A stretch of DNA of 64,000 bases from Betaproteobacteria bacterium Ga0077540 (GCA_001464125.1 LNEP01000004.1:1-64000); one strand, 5' to 3'; counted from the first letter of the stretch, positions 27,389 to 37,010 are shown. The notes: a model not told the origin generated them from the sequence alone. Program-made: numbers and translations.

Positions 27389-28129
27389 TTACCAGCGCTT
27401 ATGTTCCGGTGTGTCTAACAATGGACGCAGTTTAGCCGCAATGGTCTCACGCGCTCTAAAGATGCGTGAACGCACTGTGCCAATAGGACACTGCATAATC
27501 ACAGCAATATCTTCGTAGCTTAATCCTTCGAGTTCACGCAAAGTAATTGCTGTACGCAACTCGTCAGGTAGATTGGCAATGGTGTCATTCACTGTTTGCG
27601 CAATCTCTTTGGTCATCATCGCCGTTTCGGGCGTATCCATGGTGCGCATTTCAATGCCTTGGTCAAAATTCTCTACATCTTCAATTTCAACCTCTTGCAT
27701 TACCTGTGGCTTACGCCCCATCGACACCAAGTAATTTTTAGCAGTATTAATGCCAATACGATACAACCATGTGTAAAAGGCACTGTCACCCCTAAAGTTG
27801 TGCAGCGCTCTGTATGCTTTGATAAAAGACTCTTGCACAACGTCTTCCACCTCAGCTTGATCACGAATCATACGTGACAGCAAACGACCTAATTTACGAT
27901 GATACTTATCCACTAACAACCCAAAGGCTTTTTTGTCGCCTTGCTGTGCTCGTGTCACCAATACTTGGTCAAGTTCTCGATTTTCAGCGCTCAAATTTTG
28001 CACTGGCTTTTCCGCCATAGCGGCGTCGCTCCCGTTTGCAGTTTTTTTATAGCCAGTAGTATACGCCTTCGTAGTGCTTTCTACGAAGCCTGATCGGGTT
28101 AACTCTTCAATTTTACCTGTTTGTAACAT
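27389..28129 (-). CDS. rpoE: RNA polymerase sigma-E factor
   Basis: ECF sigma factor for envelope stress. Region 2 (YHRKLGRLLSRMIRDQAEVEDVVQESFIKAYRALHNFRGDSAFYTWLYRIGINTAKNYL) and region 4 (LPDELRTAITLRELEGLSYEDIAVIMQCPIGTVRSRIFRARE) are complete. At 246 aa it is about 50 residues longer than usual because of a Thr/Ser/Lys-rich N-terminal extension. GGGGAAGAG stands before this ATG, but the ATG at 28018 (MAEKPVQN), preceded by GGGAG, would give the standard length, so the start is uncertain. A sigma-E-like promoter lies upstream. Confidence 0.93.
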   Translation of the reverse strand: MLQTGKIEELTRSGFVESTTKAYTTGYKKTANGSDAAMAEKPVQNLSAENRELDQVLVTRAQQGDKKAFGLLVDKYHRKLGRLLSRMIRDQAEVEDVVQESFIKAYRALHNFRGDSAFYTWLYRIGINTAKNYLVSMGRKPQVMQEVEIEDVENFDQGIEMRTMDTPETAMMTKEIAQTVNDTIANLPDELRTAITLRELEGLSYEDIAVIMQCPIGTVRSRIFRARETIAAKLRPLLDTPEHKRW

Positions 28130-28186
28130 TTTCTCTTCCCCTATCTAATTTATGCATGATGTATCACGCATTGCTAGCTCTTCTAT

Positions 28187-28214
28187 ACAGACACAGTTAA
28201 ACTTCTAATAGTTC
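28187..28214 (-). promoter_or_regulatory. Possible sigma-E autoregulatory promoter of rpoE
   Basis: On the minus strand GAACTA (28209-28214) and TCTGT (28187-28191) are 17 bases apart, close to the sigma-E consensus GAACTT with TCTGA at about 16 bases. It sits some 58 bases before the rpoE start. Autoregulation of rpoE is known in other Proteobacteria. Two short motifs can occur by chance. Confidence 0.4.
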
Positions 28215-28230
28215 ATAAAAGTTAGCAAGT

Positions 28231-29877
28231 ATGATTAATCAATTTGATGTGCTCATTATTGGGAGCGGCTTAGCAGGATTAACACTGGCTCTTAAAGTCG
28301 CCGACACCAAAAAAGTGTGCTTGGTCAGCAAACGAGAAATCACAGACAGTGCTAGCAGCTGGGCGCAAGGCGGGATTGCTGCTGTACTCAACAACGATGA
28401 TTCGATTGAAGCGCACATTGAAGACACCTTGATTGCTGGCGCTGGTTTGTGTGACAAGGAAGTTACTCGCATGGTGGCGGAAAAAGGCCGCGAAACCATT
28501 GAATGGTTGATACAGCAAGGCGTACACTTTACACGTGAATCGGATGACAGCGGCTACCACCTGACCCGTGAGGGTGGCCACAGTCACCGTCGCATCTTTC
28601 ACGTGGCCGATGCCACTGGTAACGCCGTACAAAAAACATTGACCGAGCGTATTCGTGAACATGCGAATATCACGCTGATGGAAAATCATATTGCAGTAGA
28701 TTTAATCACCACCAAAAAACTGGAGGGATCTGCAAACCTAGCTGATCATAACCGTTGTTTAGGGGCGTATGTGCTCGACAATACCACGGGAAAAGTAATC
28801 ACCATTGCCGCACAACACACGGCTTTAGCTACCGGTGGTGCAGGTAAAGTTTATTTATACACCACTAACCCAGATGTAAGCACTGGCGATGGCATTGCCA
28901 TGGCATGGCGTGCCGGTTGTCGTGTCGCCAACATGGAATTTATTCAATTTCACCCTACCTGCTTATATCATCCGCATGCCAAATCTTTTTTGATCTCCGA
29001 AGTGGTCCGTGGTGAAGGCGGCTTATTGAAACTGCCGGATGGCACGCGCTTTATGCCAGCTCACGATGCGCGTGGTGAGTTAGCGCCGCGCGATGTAGTG
29101 GCACGTGCGATTGACTTTGAAATGAAAAAGCGTGGCTTGGATTGCGTATATTTAGACATTTCACATCAGCCTGCCGAATTCATTCAAAGCCATTTTCCAA
29201 CCATCTACAAACGCTGTTTGGAATTGGGGATTGATATCACCAAGCAACCTATTCCAGTGGTGCCTGCAGCCCATTACAGCTGCGGTGGTGTGATGACAGA
29301 TGCATACGGAAGAACGGACATTGATTCCCTATATGCAATTGGCGAAACCGCGTGTACTGGACTGCATGGTGCTAACCGTCTTGCCAGCAATTCATTGCTT
29401 GAATGCTTGGTATTTAGTCAAGCGGCAGCCAGCCAGATATTAAAAGCCCCAAATCATGCATGGAAAACGCTCCCAGAATGGGATGAGAGTCGCGTGACCG
29501 ATGCAGATGAAGAGGTACTGATTACGCATACATGGAATGAGCTACGCCGTTTTATGTGGAATTATGTGGGTATTGTGCGTACCAATAAACGTTTAAGTCG
29601 GGCGCTACACCGCATCTACATGCTACGGGATGAAGTACACGAGTTTTATAGTAATTTTAGAATTAGCAACGACCTCATTGAGTTACGAAATTTGTTACAA
29701 GTGGCCGAGCTGATTGTCTTGAGCGCTATTGAGCGACATGAGAGCCGCGGTCTACATTACAGCAAGGACTACCCGCAACTGTTGGATGAAGCTGTCCCTA
29801 CTGTATTAGAACCGGTGACAGACTACAGCTTATTGGATGGCGCGCACGGACATCCCATCGCGATTAATCAGCACTAG
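28231..29877 (+). CDS. nadB: L-aspartate oxidase
   Basis: FAD enzyme oxidising L-aspartate to iminoaspartate, the first step of de novo NAD synthesis. The 548-aa protein has the Rossmann loop [20 protein letters not shown] at the N-terminus, [19 protein letters not shown], the substrate-site [12 protein letters not shown] near residues 110-121, [16 protein letters not shown] and [19 protein letters not shown]. It is divergent from rpoE, the standard betaproteobacterial arrangement. The NAD synthetase gene nadE lies 27 kb further on. Confidence 0.96.
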   Translation: MINQFDVLIIGSGLAGLTLALKVADTKKVCLVSKREITDSASSWAQGGIAAVLNNDDSIEAHIEDTLIAGAGLCDKEVTRMVAEKGRETIEWLIQQGVHFTRESDDSGYHLTREGGHSHRRIFHVADATGNAVQKTLTERIREHANITLMENHIAVDLITTKKLEGSANLADHNRCLGAYVLDNTTGKVITIAAQHTALATGGAGKVYLYTTNPDVSTGDGIAMAWRAGCRVANMEFIQFHPTCLYHPHAKSFLISEVVRGEGGLLKLPDGTRFMPAHDARGELAPRDVVARAIDFEMKKRGLDCVYLDISHQPAEFIQSHFPTIYKRCLELGIDITKQPIPVVPAAHYSCGGVMTDAYGRTDIDSLYAIGETACTGLHGANRLASNSLLECLVFSQAAASQILKAPNHAWKTLPEWDESRVTDADEEVLITHTWNELRRFMWNYVGIVRTNKRLSRALHRIYMLRDEVHEFYSNFRISNDLIELRNLLQVAELIVLSAIERHESRGLHYSKDYPQLLDEAVPTVLEPVTDYSLLDGAHGHPIAINQH

Positions 29878-29882
29878 CATTC

Positions 29883-30350
29883 ATGCCATACCCGCTGTTA
29901 TTGCTGCTTTGTTGCTTGTGCACATGCAACCTAAGCGCACTTGCCGAGCCAATTATCACCCACTTTTACGATGGTGACACAGTGAAAATTGAAGATGGTC
30001 TGCGCCAATACAAACTTAGAATCAATGATATCGACGCGCCTGAGCGTAACCAACGTTATGGTAAACAAGCACGTCGTGCACTGATGAAACTGTGTAAACA
30101 AGCGGATGTTCAAGTCACGCTCACTGGAATAGACAAATATCAGCGTGACCTTGGCTACTTAACATGTAACAACACTTCAGTGAGTGAAGCATTAGTTGCG
30201 CAGGGTTATGCATGGTTCAACGTACGCTACTCAGGCAATTGGGCGTTGCAAGCTCTTGAGAATGATGCGCGACTAGCCAAGCGTGGCCTGTGGAAGCAAA
30301 AAAAACCTATGCCTCCTTGGGTTTGGCGACAAAAACATGCACACAACTAA
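29883..30350 (+). CDS. Secreted thermonuclease-family (SNase-like) protein
   Basis: A 155-aa exported protein with a Leu/Cys-rich signal peptide (PYPLLLLLCCLCTCNLSALA, cleaved near residue 21). The SNase fold shows ITHFYDGDTVKI, LRINDIDAPERNQRYGKQARRAL (catalytic Asp and Arg region), DKYQRDLGYLTC and VAQGYAWFNVRY. It probably hydrolyses DNA or RNA in the periplasm or outside the cell. It starts 5 bases after the nadB stop with no clear ribosome site of its own, so coupling with nadB translation is likely. Confidence 0.88.
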   Translation: MPYPLLLLLCCLCTCNLSALAEPIITHFYDGDTVKIEDGLRQYKLRINDIDAPERNQRYGKQARRALMKLCKQADVQVTLTGIDKYQRDLGYLTCNNTSVSEALVAQGYAWFNVRYSGNWALQALENDARLAKRGLWKQKKPMPPWVWRQKHAHN

Positions 30351-30421
30351 ACCATAATCGCATCAAATAGATTAAAATCACCTTAAATTTCAATATCAAT
30401 TATTTCAGTTAGGAAACGTCC

Positions 30422-30901
30422 ATGCAAGTTGCCATGAACACAGTAGTTACAATGACTTACGAACTTAAAAATAGCGACGGCCAAGTGCTTGAATCCAGCA
30501 CAGAGCCAGTGGCTTATCTGCATGGTGGCTACGACAATATCTTCCCGAAAGTGGAAGAAGCAATGCACGGCAAAAATATTGGGGATACCGTAGAAGTAAG
30601 CTTAGACCCAGAAGATGCATTTGGTGAGTACGATGAAGCTTTGGTGCAAATTGAACCAGCCAGCGCTTTTCCTAGTAAAGACTTAAAAGTTGGCATGCAG
30701 TTTGAAGGTGAAGATGAAACTGGTGATGTAGTGCTTTACACGATTACTGAAATTGCAGATGGTAAAGTAGTGGTCGATGGCAACCATCCGTGGGCAGGCG
30801 AACGTTTATTGTTTACTGCAAAAATTACTGCCGTACGGGCAGCAAATCAAGAAGAAGTATCACATCAACACGTGCATGGTGCTGGTGGCCACCACCATTA
30901 A
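30422..30901 (+). CDS. slyD: FKBP-type peptidyl-prolyl isomerase, SlyD type
   Basis: Cytoplasmic prolyl isomerase and chaperone with metal binding. The 159-aa protein has the FKBP halves (MTYELKNSDGQVLESS; GGYDNIFPKVEEAMHGKNIGDTVEV; DPEDAFGEYDEALVQ) flanking the insert-in-flap chaperone domain. It ends in a short His-rich tail (HQHVHGAGGHHH), compatible with nickel binding as in SlyD, though shorter than in E. coli. AGGAAAC precedes the ATG. Confidence 0.92.
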   Translation: MQVAMNTVVTMTYELKNSDGQVLESSTEPVAYLHGGYDNIFPKVEEAMHGKNIGDTVEVSLDPEDAFGEYDEALVQIEPASAFPSKDLKVGMQFEGEDETGDVVLYTITEIADGKVVVDGNHPWAGERLLFTAKITAVRAANQEEVSHQHVHGAGGHHH

Positions 30902-30989
30902 TATGGTGATGTAATCGCTAAAACAGCTTACATCAGGATGATTGGCATCTTTGTATGTAGAATATTCAAATAAAACGAGACACATAGGC

Positions 30990-31496
30990 ATGTTCAGCTA
31001 TCCAGCTAAATGCCTGTGTCAGGTTTTATTTGTATTTATTTTCATCATAGCATTATTGCAGCATGCGCATGCCACTGCGATACAGCGCTTAAATAACGGA
31101 AACAAAACAGAAGCGATATCAGAAACCAAAAAAGTGCCCAAGCTTGATGGTCAAACCACTGGCGCGCAAGCTGTTGTTAATCCGAAACTCACACTTTCCA
31201 CAAAAATATCTAGCCTTAAACTAGCCAGCAAACTTCCAACGAATAGCCCAGAAAATCTAACGACTTCAGCGACAACCCACTTTACTCAGCAAACGCAAGA
31301 AAGTGCCAAACCGTCCAATACGATAGCTAGCTTGGCGAATCAGAAAAATCATACAAGCCTGCGTTATCAAGCCAAAAAAACAGAAGTTGAGCAGGCGTTT
31401 GAATTCGAGAACAGGCTACTGCTTGGGTTAATGCTCATTTTTGTGTCTGGTTTACTGATCGTCTATTTAATCAGTAAATATAGAATGCTACTCTGA
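30990..31496 (+). CDS. Unrecognised membrane protein with signal-like N-terminus and C-terminal anchor
   Basis: A 168-aa protein from the ATG at 30990 (the ORF track begins at a TTG 16 codons earlier). A hydrophobic N-terminal segment (KCLCQVLFVFIFIIALLQHAHA) resembles a signal peptide. Residues about 25-135 are Thr/Ser/Lys/Asn-rich low complexity without obvious fold, then KKTEVEQAFEFENR, and a C-terminal membrane helix (LLLGLMLIFVSGLLIVYLISKY). This would give a disordered periplasmic linker tethered to the membrane. No family recognised. Its 3' end overlaps scpB by 9 bases on the opposite strand. Confidence 0.55.
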   Translation: MFSYPAKCLCQVLFVFIFIIALLQHAHATAIQRLNNGNKTEAISETKKVPKLDGQTTGAQAVVNPKLTLSTKISSLKLASKLPTNSPENLTTSATTHFTQQTQESAKPSNTIASLANQKNHTSLRYQAKKTEVEQAFEFENRLLLGLMLIFVSGLLIVYLISKYRMLL

Positions 31497-32039
31497 CAGT
31501 GGTATCTCAGTCTGCGCAAACTCTTCAAACGGGGGTAACTCAGCTAAAGAGCGCAAATTCAAATCATCTAAAAAGAACTTAGTGGTCGCATACAGTGATG
31601 GACGTCCAGGCACTTCGCGTTGTCCAACCACATCTATCCACTCACGTTCTTGTAGCTGACGAATGACATTTGGGTTGACCGCCACGCCTCGAATCTGTTC
31701 AATATCCCCACGTGTCACTGGCTGGCGGTAAGCGATAATCGCTAGCGTTTCCATCACTGCGCGTGAATATTTTGGCTGGCGATCCGGATTTAAGCGAGCA
31801 ATATATTCAGCATATTGTGCTTTGGCTTGAAACCGGTAGCCACTGGCTACCTGGACTAAATCCAAGGTTTTATCTGCCCAATCCTGCTTGAGCTCATCTA
31901 ACAACATGCGCAAAGTAGTGCGTTCCATCTTGCCTGCAAACAGTTTCAACAAATCATCCAAGCTTAATGGCGTGCCAGCTGTCAGCAAAGCAGCTTCCAG
32001 CACTTGTTTCATTTCCTGAATATTGTTCAAGTCTTTCAT
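31488..32039 (-). CDS. scpB: Segregation and condensation protein B
   Basis: Winged-helix kleisin partner that, with ScpA and SMC, condenses the chromosome. The 183-aa protein has MKQVLEAALLTAGTPLSLDDLLKLF and RAVMETLAIIAYRQPVTRGDIEQIRGV, then LYATTKFFLDDLNLRSLAELPP near the C-terminus. Directly downstream of scpA (11 bases). I see no smc gene in the window. Confidence 0.94.
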   Translation of the reverse strand: MKDLNNIQEMKQVLEAALLTAGTPLSLDDLLKLFAGKMERTTLRMLLDELKQDWADKTLDLVQVASGYRFQAKAQYAEYIARLNPDRQPKYSRAVMETLAIIAYRQPVTRGDIEQIRGVAVNPNVIRQLQEREWIDVVGQREVPGRPSLYATTKFFLDDLNLRSLAELPPFEEFAQTEIPLSE

Positions 32040-32049
32040 TTAAAGACCC

Positions 32050-32838
32050 CTATTCGACCGTATCTATGCGTAATTGCAAGTAAATAGGGCTAAAAGCAGC
32101 TTGTTGTGTAATGCGGATCAAGCCTTCTTTTGCCAATTCCAATACTGCTAAAAAATGCACTACCAACTTTGGCAAAGCGGCATCATCCATCTCAAATAAA
32201 GCGGAAAATGCCACCATCTTCTCTGTGTTAAGGCGTCGTAGAATTTGGCTCATGTGCTCACGTACTGAGAGCTCCGCACGCCCTAGTTTATGGTGTTGAT
32301 TTAACTTGGCACGCTTCAGTACATTCTTCCAAGCGTCCAGCAAATCATCCAAACTGACTTCCGGTGGTTTTACTTGGCTAATGTGTTGATAATAAGCTGA
32401 AGCCACCTGTATTTCTGCCCCAACCATTGGCATTGCGTCCAATCGTTGTGCCGCCAACTTAATCGCTTCATATTCCATTAGACGTCGCACCAACTCGGCA
32501 CGTGGGTCATCTTCTTCAGCCACGTCGACTGGCTTGGGTAACAACATGCGCGATTTGATTTCTATTAGCATTGCCGACATAAGCAAATAATCTGCCGCCA
32601 ACTCGAGCTTAATGGCTTTCATCTTATCCACGTAACCCATATATTGCTTGGTCAATTGCGCCATGGGGATATCTAGGATATCTAGGTTATGCTTACGGAT
32701 TAAGTAAAGTAGCAAGTCCAGCGGACCTTCAAATGTCTCTAAATAAACTTCCAGTGCATCGGGCGGGATATACAAATCCTGCGGCAACGCATTCAGCGTC
32801 TCTCCATTGATTTTGGCGTGAATCGGCGCTTCAATCAT
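32050..32838 (-). CDS. scpA: Segregation and condensation protein A
   Basis: Kleisin subunit of the bacterial condensin. The 262-aa protein contains the N-terminal family block VYLETFEGPLDLLLYLIRKHNLDILDIPMAQLTKQYM, AADYLLMSAMLIEIKSRMLLPKP, and a C-terminal winged-helix end, HFLAVLELAKEGLIRITQQAAFSPIYLQ. It starts 6 bases after the trpS stop; the trpS-scpA-scpB order is common in betaproteobacteria. Confidence 0.94.
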   Translation of the reverse strand: MIEAPIHAKINGETLNALPQDLYIPPDALEVYLETFEGPLDLLLYLIRKHNLDILDIPMAQLTKQYMGYVDKMKAIKLELAADYLLMSAMLIEIKSRMLLPKPVDVAEEDDPRAELVRRLMEYEAIKLAAQRLDAMPMVGAEIQVASAYYQHISQVKPPEVSLDDLLDAWKNVLKRAKLNQHHKLGRAELSVREHMSQILRRLNTEKMVAFSALFEMDDAALPKLVVHFLAVLELAKEGLIRITQQAAFSPIYLQLRIDTVE

Positions 32839-32844
32839 GTGAAC

Positions 32845-34047
32845 TTAACTGTAGTTCAAACCCATGACATCGCGCACATCACGCATGGTCTCGCGAGCCA
32901 ATTTGCGTGCTTTTTCACAGCCTTCGGCCACAATATTTTTCACCAAGGTAGGGTCTTCCGCATATTCGGCAGCACGTTCCTGAATCGGTTTCAACTCATT
33001 CACCACACCATCAATCACCGGCTGTTTACACTCAATACAGCCGATAGAAGCCGATTTACAGCCATTCTGTACCCATGCTTTCACAGTATCATCCGAATAG
33101 ACTTCATGCAGCTGCCACACTGGACATTTAGCTGGATCACCCGGATCTGTTCGGCGAATACGCGCTGGATCTGTTGGCATCGTTTTAATTTTCTTGGCCA
33201 CGACATCGATCGGCTCGCGCAAGGAAATAGTATTGTTATAAGACTTGGACATTTTCTGTCCATCTAAACCAAACATCTTGGAAGCTGGCGTCAGTTTGTA
33301 TTCCGGCTCTACCAAAATGATTTTGCCACCGCCCTCCAAATAACCGAGCAAGCGCTCTTTGTCGCCCATGCTCATGCCTTGCTGTTCTTCAATCATGGCG
33401 CGCGCCGCCTCTAACGCTTCTTCATCGCCGCCTTCTTGATAAGCTGCACGCATTTCTTCGTATAGTGCGGCGCGTTTGGAACCTAGCTTTTTAATGGCGG
33501 CTTCTGCTTTTTCTTCAAAGCCTTTTTCGCGACCGTAAATATGATTAAAGCGTCTAGCGATTTCACGTGTTAGTTCAATGTGTGGCACTTGGTCTTCGCC
33601 CACTGGCACTTGTGTGGCTTTATAAATCAAAATATCTGCACTTTGCAGTAAGGGGTAACCTAAAAAGCCAAAGGTCGATAAATCTTTATTGCTAAGCTTT
33701 TCTTGCTGATCTTTATACGTAGGTACACGCTCCAGCCAGCTTAGCGGTGTCATCATGCTAAGCAAGGTATACAACTCAGCATGCTCAGGCACGCGGGATT
33801 GAATAAAGATGGTGGCGTTGGCGGGATCAACACCAGCTGCTAACCAGTCAATCACCATATCCCATACGCTTTCTTCAATTACTTCCGGCGTATCGTAATG
33901 CGTGGTAAGTGCATGCCAATCTGCTACAAAGAATAGACACTCATGCTCATGTTGCAGACGTAACCAATTTTTGAGTACGCCATGATAATGCCCCAAGTGT
34001 AACTGCCCTGTGGGGCGCATGCCCGATAAAACGCGTTCAACCGCCAT
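32845..34047 (-). CDS. trpS: Tryptophanyl-tRNA synthetase
   Basis: Class I aminoacyl-tRNA synthetase charging tRNA-Trp. The 400-aa protein has the ATP motif GQLHLGHYHG near residue 13-22 and KMSKS (GLDGQKMSKSYNNT) at about residue 265. It is longer than the ~330-aa E. coli enzyme because of an insert of charged helical sequence (about residues 170-245, AIKKLGSKRAALYEEMRAA and EEQQGMSMGDKERLLGYLEG), a longer form found in other Proteobacteria. First gene of the trpS-scpA-scpB run. Confidence 0.94.
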   Translation of the reverse strand: MAVERVLSGMRPTGQLHLGHYHGVLKNWLRLQHEHECLFFVADWHALTTHYDTPEVIEESVWDMVIDWLAAGVDPANATIFIQSRVPEHAELYTLLSMMTPLSWLERVPTYKDQQEKLSNKDLSTFGFLGYPLLQSADILIYKATQVPVGEDQVPHIELTREIARRFNHIYGREKGFEEKAEAAIKKLGSKRAALYEEMRAAYQEGGDEEALEAARAMIEEQQGMSMGDKERLLGYLEGGGKIILVEPEYKLTPASKMFGLDGQKMSKSYNNTISLREPIDVVAKKIKTMPTDPARIRRTDPGDPAKCPVWQLHEVYSDDTVKAWVQNGCKSASIGCIECKQPVIDGVVNELKPIQERAAEYAEDPTLVKNIVAEGCEKARKLARETMRDVRDVMGLNYS

Positions 34048-34155
34048 AGTGATTCAAATCCAAAGAAAATTAAACTCTAAAACCTGCACCTAATTATAGA
34101 TGATGCCTGTCTAAATTATCCATGCTTTTATGCGGCATGGTATGCAGAACTGCAT

Positions 34156-34794
34156 TTACATGAAGACTACGTAAATGAGCCTTTCAAACAACTGGATAAT
34201 GGGCGAGATGATTTTGCCCAAGATACCGGTAAACATCAGCACAATCAGTATGATAAACCCGTATTGCTCCAACCGCGCCAATTGAATCGCCATTGGCGTA
34301 GGTAACAAACTCACGGCAATACGACCGCCATCCAAAGGCGGCATAGGCAGTAAATTCAGCACCATCAGCACCAAGTTAATGGAAATGCCAGCCAAGCTCA
34401 TTTCTGCTAAAAAATTAACCGCAGTATTAGGTGCGTAATTAGCGTAGCTTAATAGCAACGCCCAAAAAATGGCCATGATAAAATTAGAAGCTGGACCTGC
34501 GGCAGCCACCCAAAACATGTCTTTTTTAGGGTTACGTAAATTGGCAAAATTGACAGGTACCGGCTTGGCCCAGCCAAACAATATACCGCCGAGCATAACC
34601 GTTAATGCAGGCAGGAGAATTGTGCCAAACGGATCGATATGCTTCAGCGGATTTAAGGTAATCCTACCCATACGCTCAGCCGTTAAATCGCCAAAGTATT
34701 TAGCTGCATATCCATGCGCTGCTTCGTGCACAGTGATTGCAAACAAAATGGGTAGCGCGTAAACGGCTATTTTCTGAACAACGGTTAGTTCCAA
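34156..34794 (-). CDS. Site-2 protease family membrane metalloprotease (M50)
   Basis: A 212-aa polytopic inner-membrane protein. Zinc ligands His23 and His27 lie in TVHEAAHGYA inside the first membrane helix, and the third ligand in the conserved PPLDGGRI near residue 153. Family features KYFGDLTAERMGRITLNPLKHIDPFGT are clear. Proteases of this compact group (no PDZ domain) cut membrane-embedded substrates. It is not the usual RseP (which carries PDZ domains), so a link to the sigma-E operon is not implied. Confidence 0.9.
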   Translation of the reverse strand: MELTVVQKIAVYALPILFAITVHEAAHGYAAKYFGDLTAERMGRITLNPLKHIDPFGTILLPALTVMLGGILFGWAKPVPVNFANLRNPKKDMFWVAAAGPASNFIMAIFWALLLSYANYAPNTAVNFLAEMSLAGISINLVLMVLNLLPMPPLDGGRIAVSLLPTPMAIQLARLEQYGFIILIVLMFTGILGKIISPIIQLFERLIYVVFM

Positions 34795-34815
34795 CTATGT
34801 TTACCCCTTATCAAT

Positions 34816-35439
34816 CTATAAGCCCAGCGCATCTAAAGTACCAATACCCTGCCGTATCACTTCCGGTGACGCACCTGTTAAATCGACTACAGTGGTCTCA
34901 CCCGCCTGAGCTAACGTTGAGTCGATCACCAAATCCAGCCGGTGTTCTAATTGCTCGCGAATTTCCCAAGCGATATTTAATGGTGCTTCATCATCAGGCA
35001 ATTGCAAAGTCATGCTAAGTAAAGGCGCGTCTAGCATTTCAAGCAATGCCTGTGTAACCGTATGCGCGGGCACCCGCAAACCCACAGTACTGCGCTTTGC
35101 ATGCAGCAAGCGACGCGGCACTTCACGGCTGGCTTCTAAGATAAAAGTGTAAGGGCCTGGCGTATTGGCTTTAAGCAACCGGAACTGCGCATTATCCACT
35201 TTGGCATAGGTGCTCAATTCGCTTAAATTACGGCACATCAACGTAAACAGGTGGCTATCATCAACCCCACGAATACTGCGGATTTTGGCTTGCGCATCTT
35301 TAAAACCTAGCGCACAGCCCAAGGCATAACTAGAATCGGTTGGATATGCGATCACGCCGCCATTTTGCAAAATATCCACCGCCTGCTTGATCAAGCGCGC
35401 TTGTGGATTGTCTGCATGAATTACAAAATACTGGGCCAT
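34816..35439 (-). CDS. yciO: YciO/Sua5 family protein (threonylcarbamoyl-AMP synthase-like)
   Basis: A 207-aa YrdC-domain protein (VDILQNGGVIAYPTDSSYALGC; KIRSIRGVDDSHLFTLMCRNLSEL; GPYTFILEAS; STVGLRVPAHTV). The spacing and RxIRG block match the YciO branch rather than the essential TsaC/Sua5 enzyme, so activity in t6A formation is uncertain. It lies between the M50 protease gene and the PHP-domain gene, as in many betaproteobacteria and E. coli (trpH-yciO). Confidence 0.88.
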   Translation of the reverse strand: MAQYFVIHADNPQARLIKQAVDILQNGGVIAYPTDSSYALGCALGFKDAQAKIRSIRGVDDSHLFTLMCRNLSELSTYAKVDNAQFRLLKANTPGPYTFILEASREVPRRLLHAKRSTVGLRVPAHTVTQALLEMLDAPLLSMTLQLPDDEAPLNIAWEIREQLEHRLDLVIDSTLAQAGETTVVDLTGASPEVIRQGIGTLDALGL

Positions 35440-35477
35440 AAGAAATACGTGTCAGGTTAGCAACTAAGCACTGGCTG

Positions 35478-36332
35478 CTAAGCGTGTAGCAGTTGCGCCT
35501 CTTCCCAATCTTGCCAAACCGGAACACAGCCTTTGGGCAAGTCTGGCAAATAACCCATTTCCATATAAGACAAGCCCGGACCATGATAATCCGAGCCTTG
35601 TGAAGCTTTTAGGCTAAAGCGGTGGGCGATTGTTGCAAACTGATCATATTGCGGCGGCGTGTGACTACCAGTGACGACCTCAATTGCCTCACCACCATAG
35701 CCTCTGAACTCATGCATGAGTAGGTGCATATTCACAAAACCTAAATCGTAACGTCCTGGATGTGCAATCACCGCAACACCACCACTGCCTTTAATCAGCG
35801 TCACAGCTTCTTCCAAACTCATCCACTGGTGATCAACAAACCCTGGCTTGCCTTTGACCAAGTATTTTTTAAACACCGTTTTTACATTTTTTGCGTGGCC
35901 CGCTTGCACCAAAAACTGCGCGAAATGACTGCGCGTCATGATGCTTTGCTTAGAAAAGCTTTGAGCACCTTCATAAGCGCCCATAATGCCTACTTTTTCC
36001 AAACCTGCCGCAATCTCTCTGGCACGCGCATCGCGTGCACTGCGTACGCCTGCCAATGCGCTTTTCAAAGCGGCGTTTTCAGCATCCACCTTTAAACCGA
36101 CAATGTGCAAAGTGCGGCGCTTCCAAGTGACAGAGATTTCCACACCGTTGACAAACGCAATACCATGGCGTTTGGCCGCTTCTTTGGCAATCACTAAACC
36201 ACCCAAATCATCGTGATCGGTCAAGCCTAGCACTTTAACCCCACGCGATGCGGCGTGCGCCACTAGCGCTTCGGGTGCTAACAAGCCATCCGAAATCGTA
36301 GAGTGACAATGCAAATCAATTAACGCAGCCAT
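35478..36332 (-). CDS. PHP-domain phosphoesterase (TrpH / RNase AM type)
   Basis: A 284-aa PHP metallophosphoesterase. Metal-binding motifs are ALIDLHCHSTISDG at the start, LGLTDHDDLGG near residue 42, VNGVEISV, VAVIAHPGRYDLG and SQGSDYHGPG. In E. coli the orthologue (YciV/RnmA) hydrolyses 3',5'-bisphosphonucleotides and trims 5' ends of RNAs such as 5S rRNA. The ATG at 36332, with GAG upstream, is preferred to the TTG at 36353 of the ORF track. Followed by yciO. Confidence 0.88.
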   Translation of the reverse strand: MAALIDLHCHSTISDGLLAPEALVAHAASRGVKVLGLTDHDDLGGLVIAKEAAKRHGIAFVNGVEISVTWKRRTLHIVGLKVDAENAALKSALAGVRSARDARAREIAAGLEKVGIMGAYEGAQSFSKQSIMTRSHFAQFLVQAGHAKNVKTVFKKYLVKGKPGFVDHQWMSLEEAVTLIKGSGGVAVIAHPGRYDLGFVNMHLLMHEFRGYGGEAIEVVTGSHTPPQYDQFATIAHRFSLKASQGSDYHGPGLSYMEMGYLPDLPKGCVPVWQDWEEAQLLHA

Positions 36333-36444
36333 AATCTCATAAGTATTTTGCAATCAATCAGAAATCATAGCAAAATACAGGCATTACCGATAGCGCATCC
36401 AATGTTACGGCGCATTCCACCATCAACGTATTTGAAGTGTATTC

Positions 36445-37008
36445 ATGAAAATTTTTTTTGATTTGCTCCCCGTCATTCTGTTTTTTGTAGCTTATAAGCT
36501 GTTCGATATTTATGTAGCTACGGCTGTCGCCATCGGCACAACCATCGCGCTGATTATCTGGAGCAAACTAGTATTTAAAACTGTAGACAAAGCACTACTC
36601 ATCAACGGCGCCATTATTTCGGTGCTGGGCGGCATCACTTTATTACTGCATGACAAAACTTATATTATGTGGAAGCCCACCGCACTGTATTGGATAGGGG
36701 CATTAGTGTTGTTTATTTCCAATCAATTTTTCAACAAAAACCTGATTCAGCAAATGATGCATAAGGTATTGAACCCACCCGCAACCATCTGGCATAAACT
36801 CAATTGGTTGTGGATATTGTTTCTTGTAGCTTTAGGGGTTATTAACTTATATGTTGCATTTAACTTTACAGAAAATGCATGGGTAAACTTTAAATTATTT
36901 GGCGTCACCACACTGATGTTTGCCTTTATGATTGGTCAAACATTGGTGTTAAAACAATACTTGGTCAATCCTAGTGATGATCAAACCATACCTAAGGATG
37001 GAGAATAG
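36445..37008 (+). CDS. yciB: Inner-membrane septation-related protein YciB
   Basis: A 187-aa polytopic protein of the YciB/IspA family implicated in cell-envelope synthesis and division. It begins [28 protein letters not shown] and has five or six predicted membrane helices, with the family blocks [21 protein letters not shown] and [19 protein letters not shown]. First gene of the yciB-yciI-bolA-parvulin operon; its stop abuts the yciI start. Confidence 0.93.
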   Translation: MKIFFDLLPVILFFVAYKLFDIYVATAVAIGTTIALIIWSKLVFKTVDKALLINGAIISVLGGITLLLHDKTYIMWKPTALYWIGALVLFISNQFFNKNLIQQMMHKVLNPPATIWHKLNWLWILFLVALGVINLYVAFNFTENAWVNFKLFGVTTLMFAFMIGQTLVLKQYLVNPSDDQTIPKDGE

Positions 37009-37010
37009 TG

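Noticed and set aside
34156-34794. RseP partner of the sigma-E operon
   Set aside because: The protein has no PDZ domains and belongs to the compact M50 group; its location with trpS/yciO is the usual one for that family.
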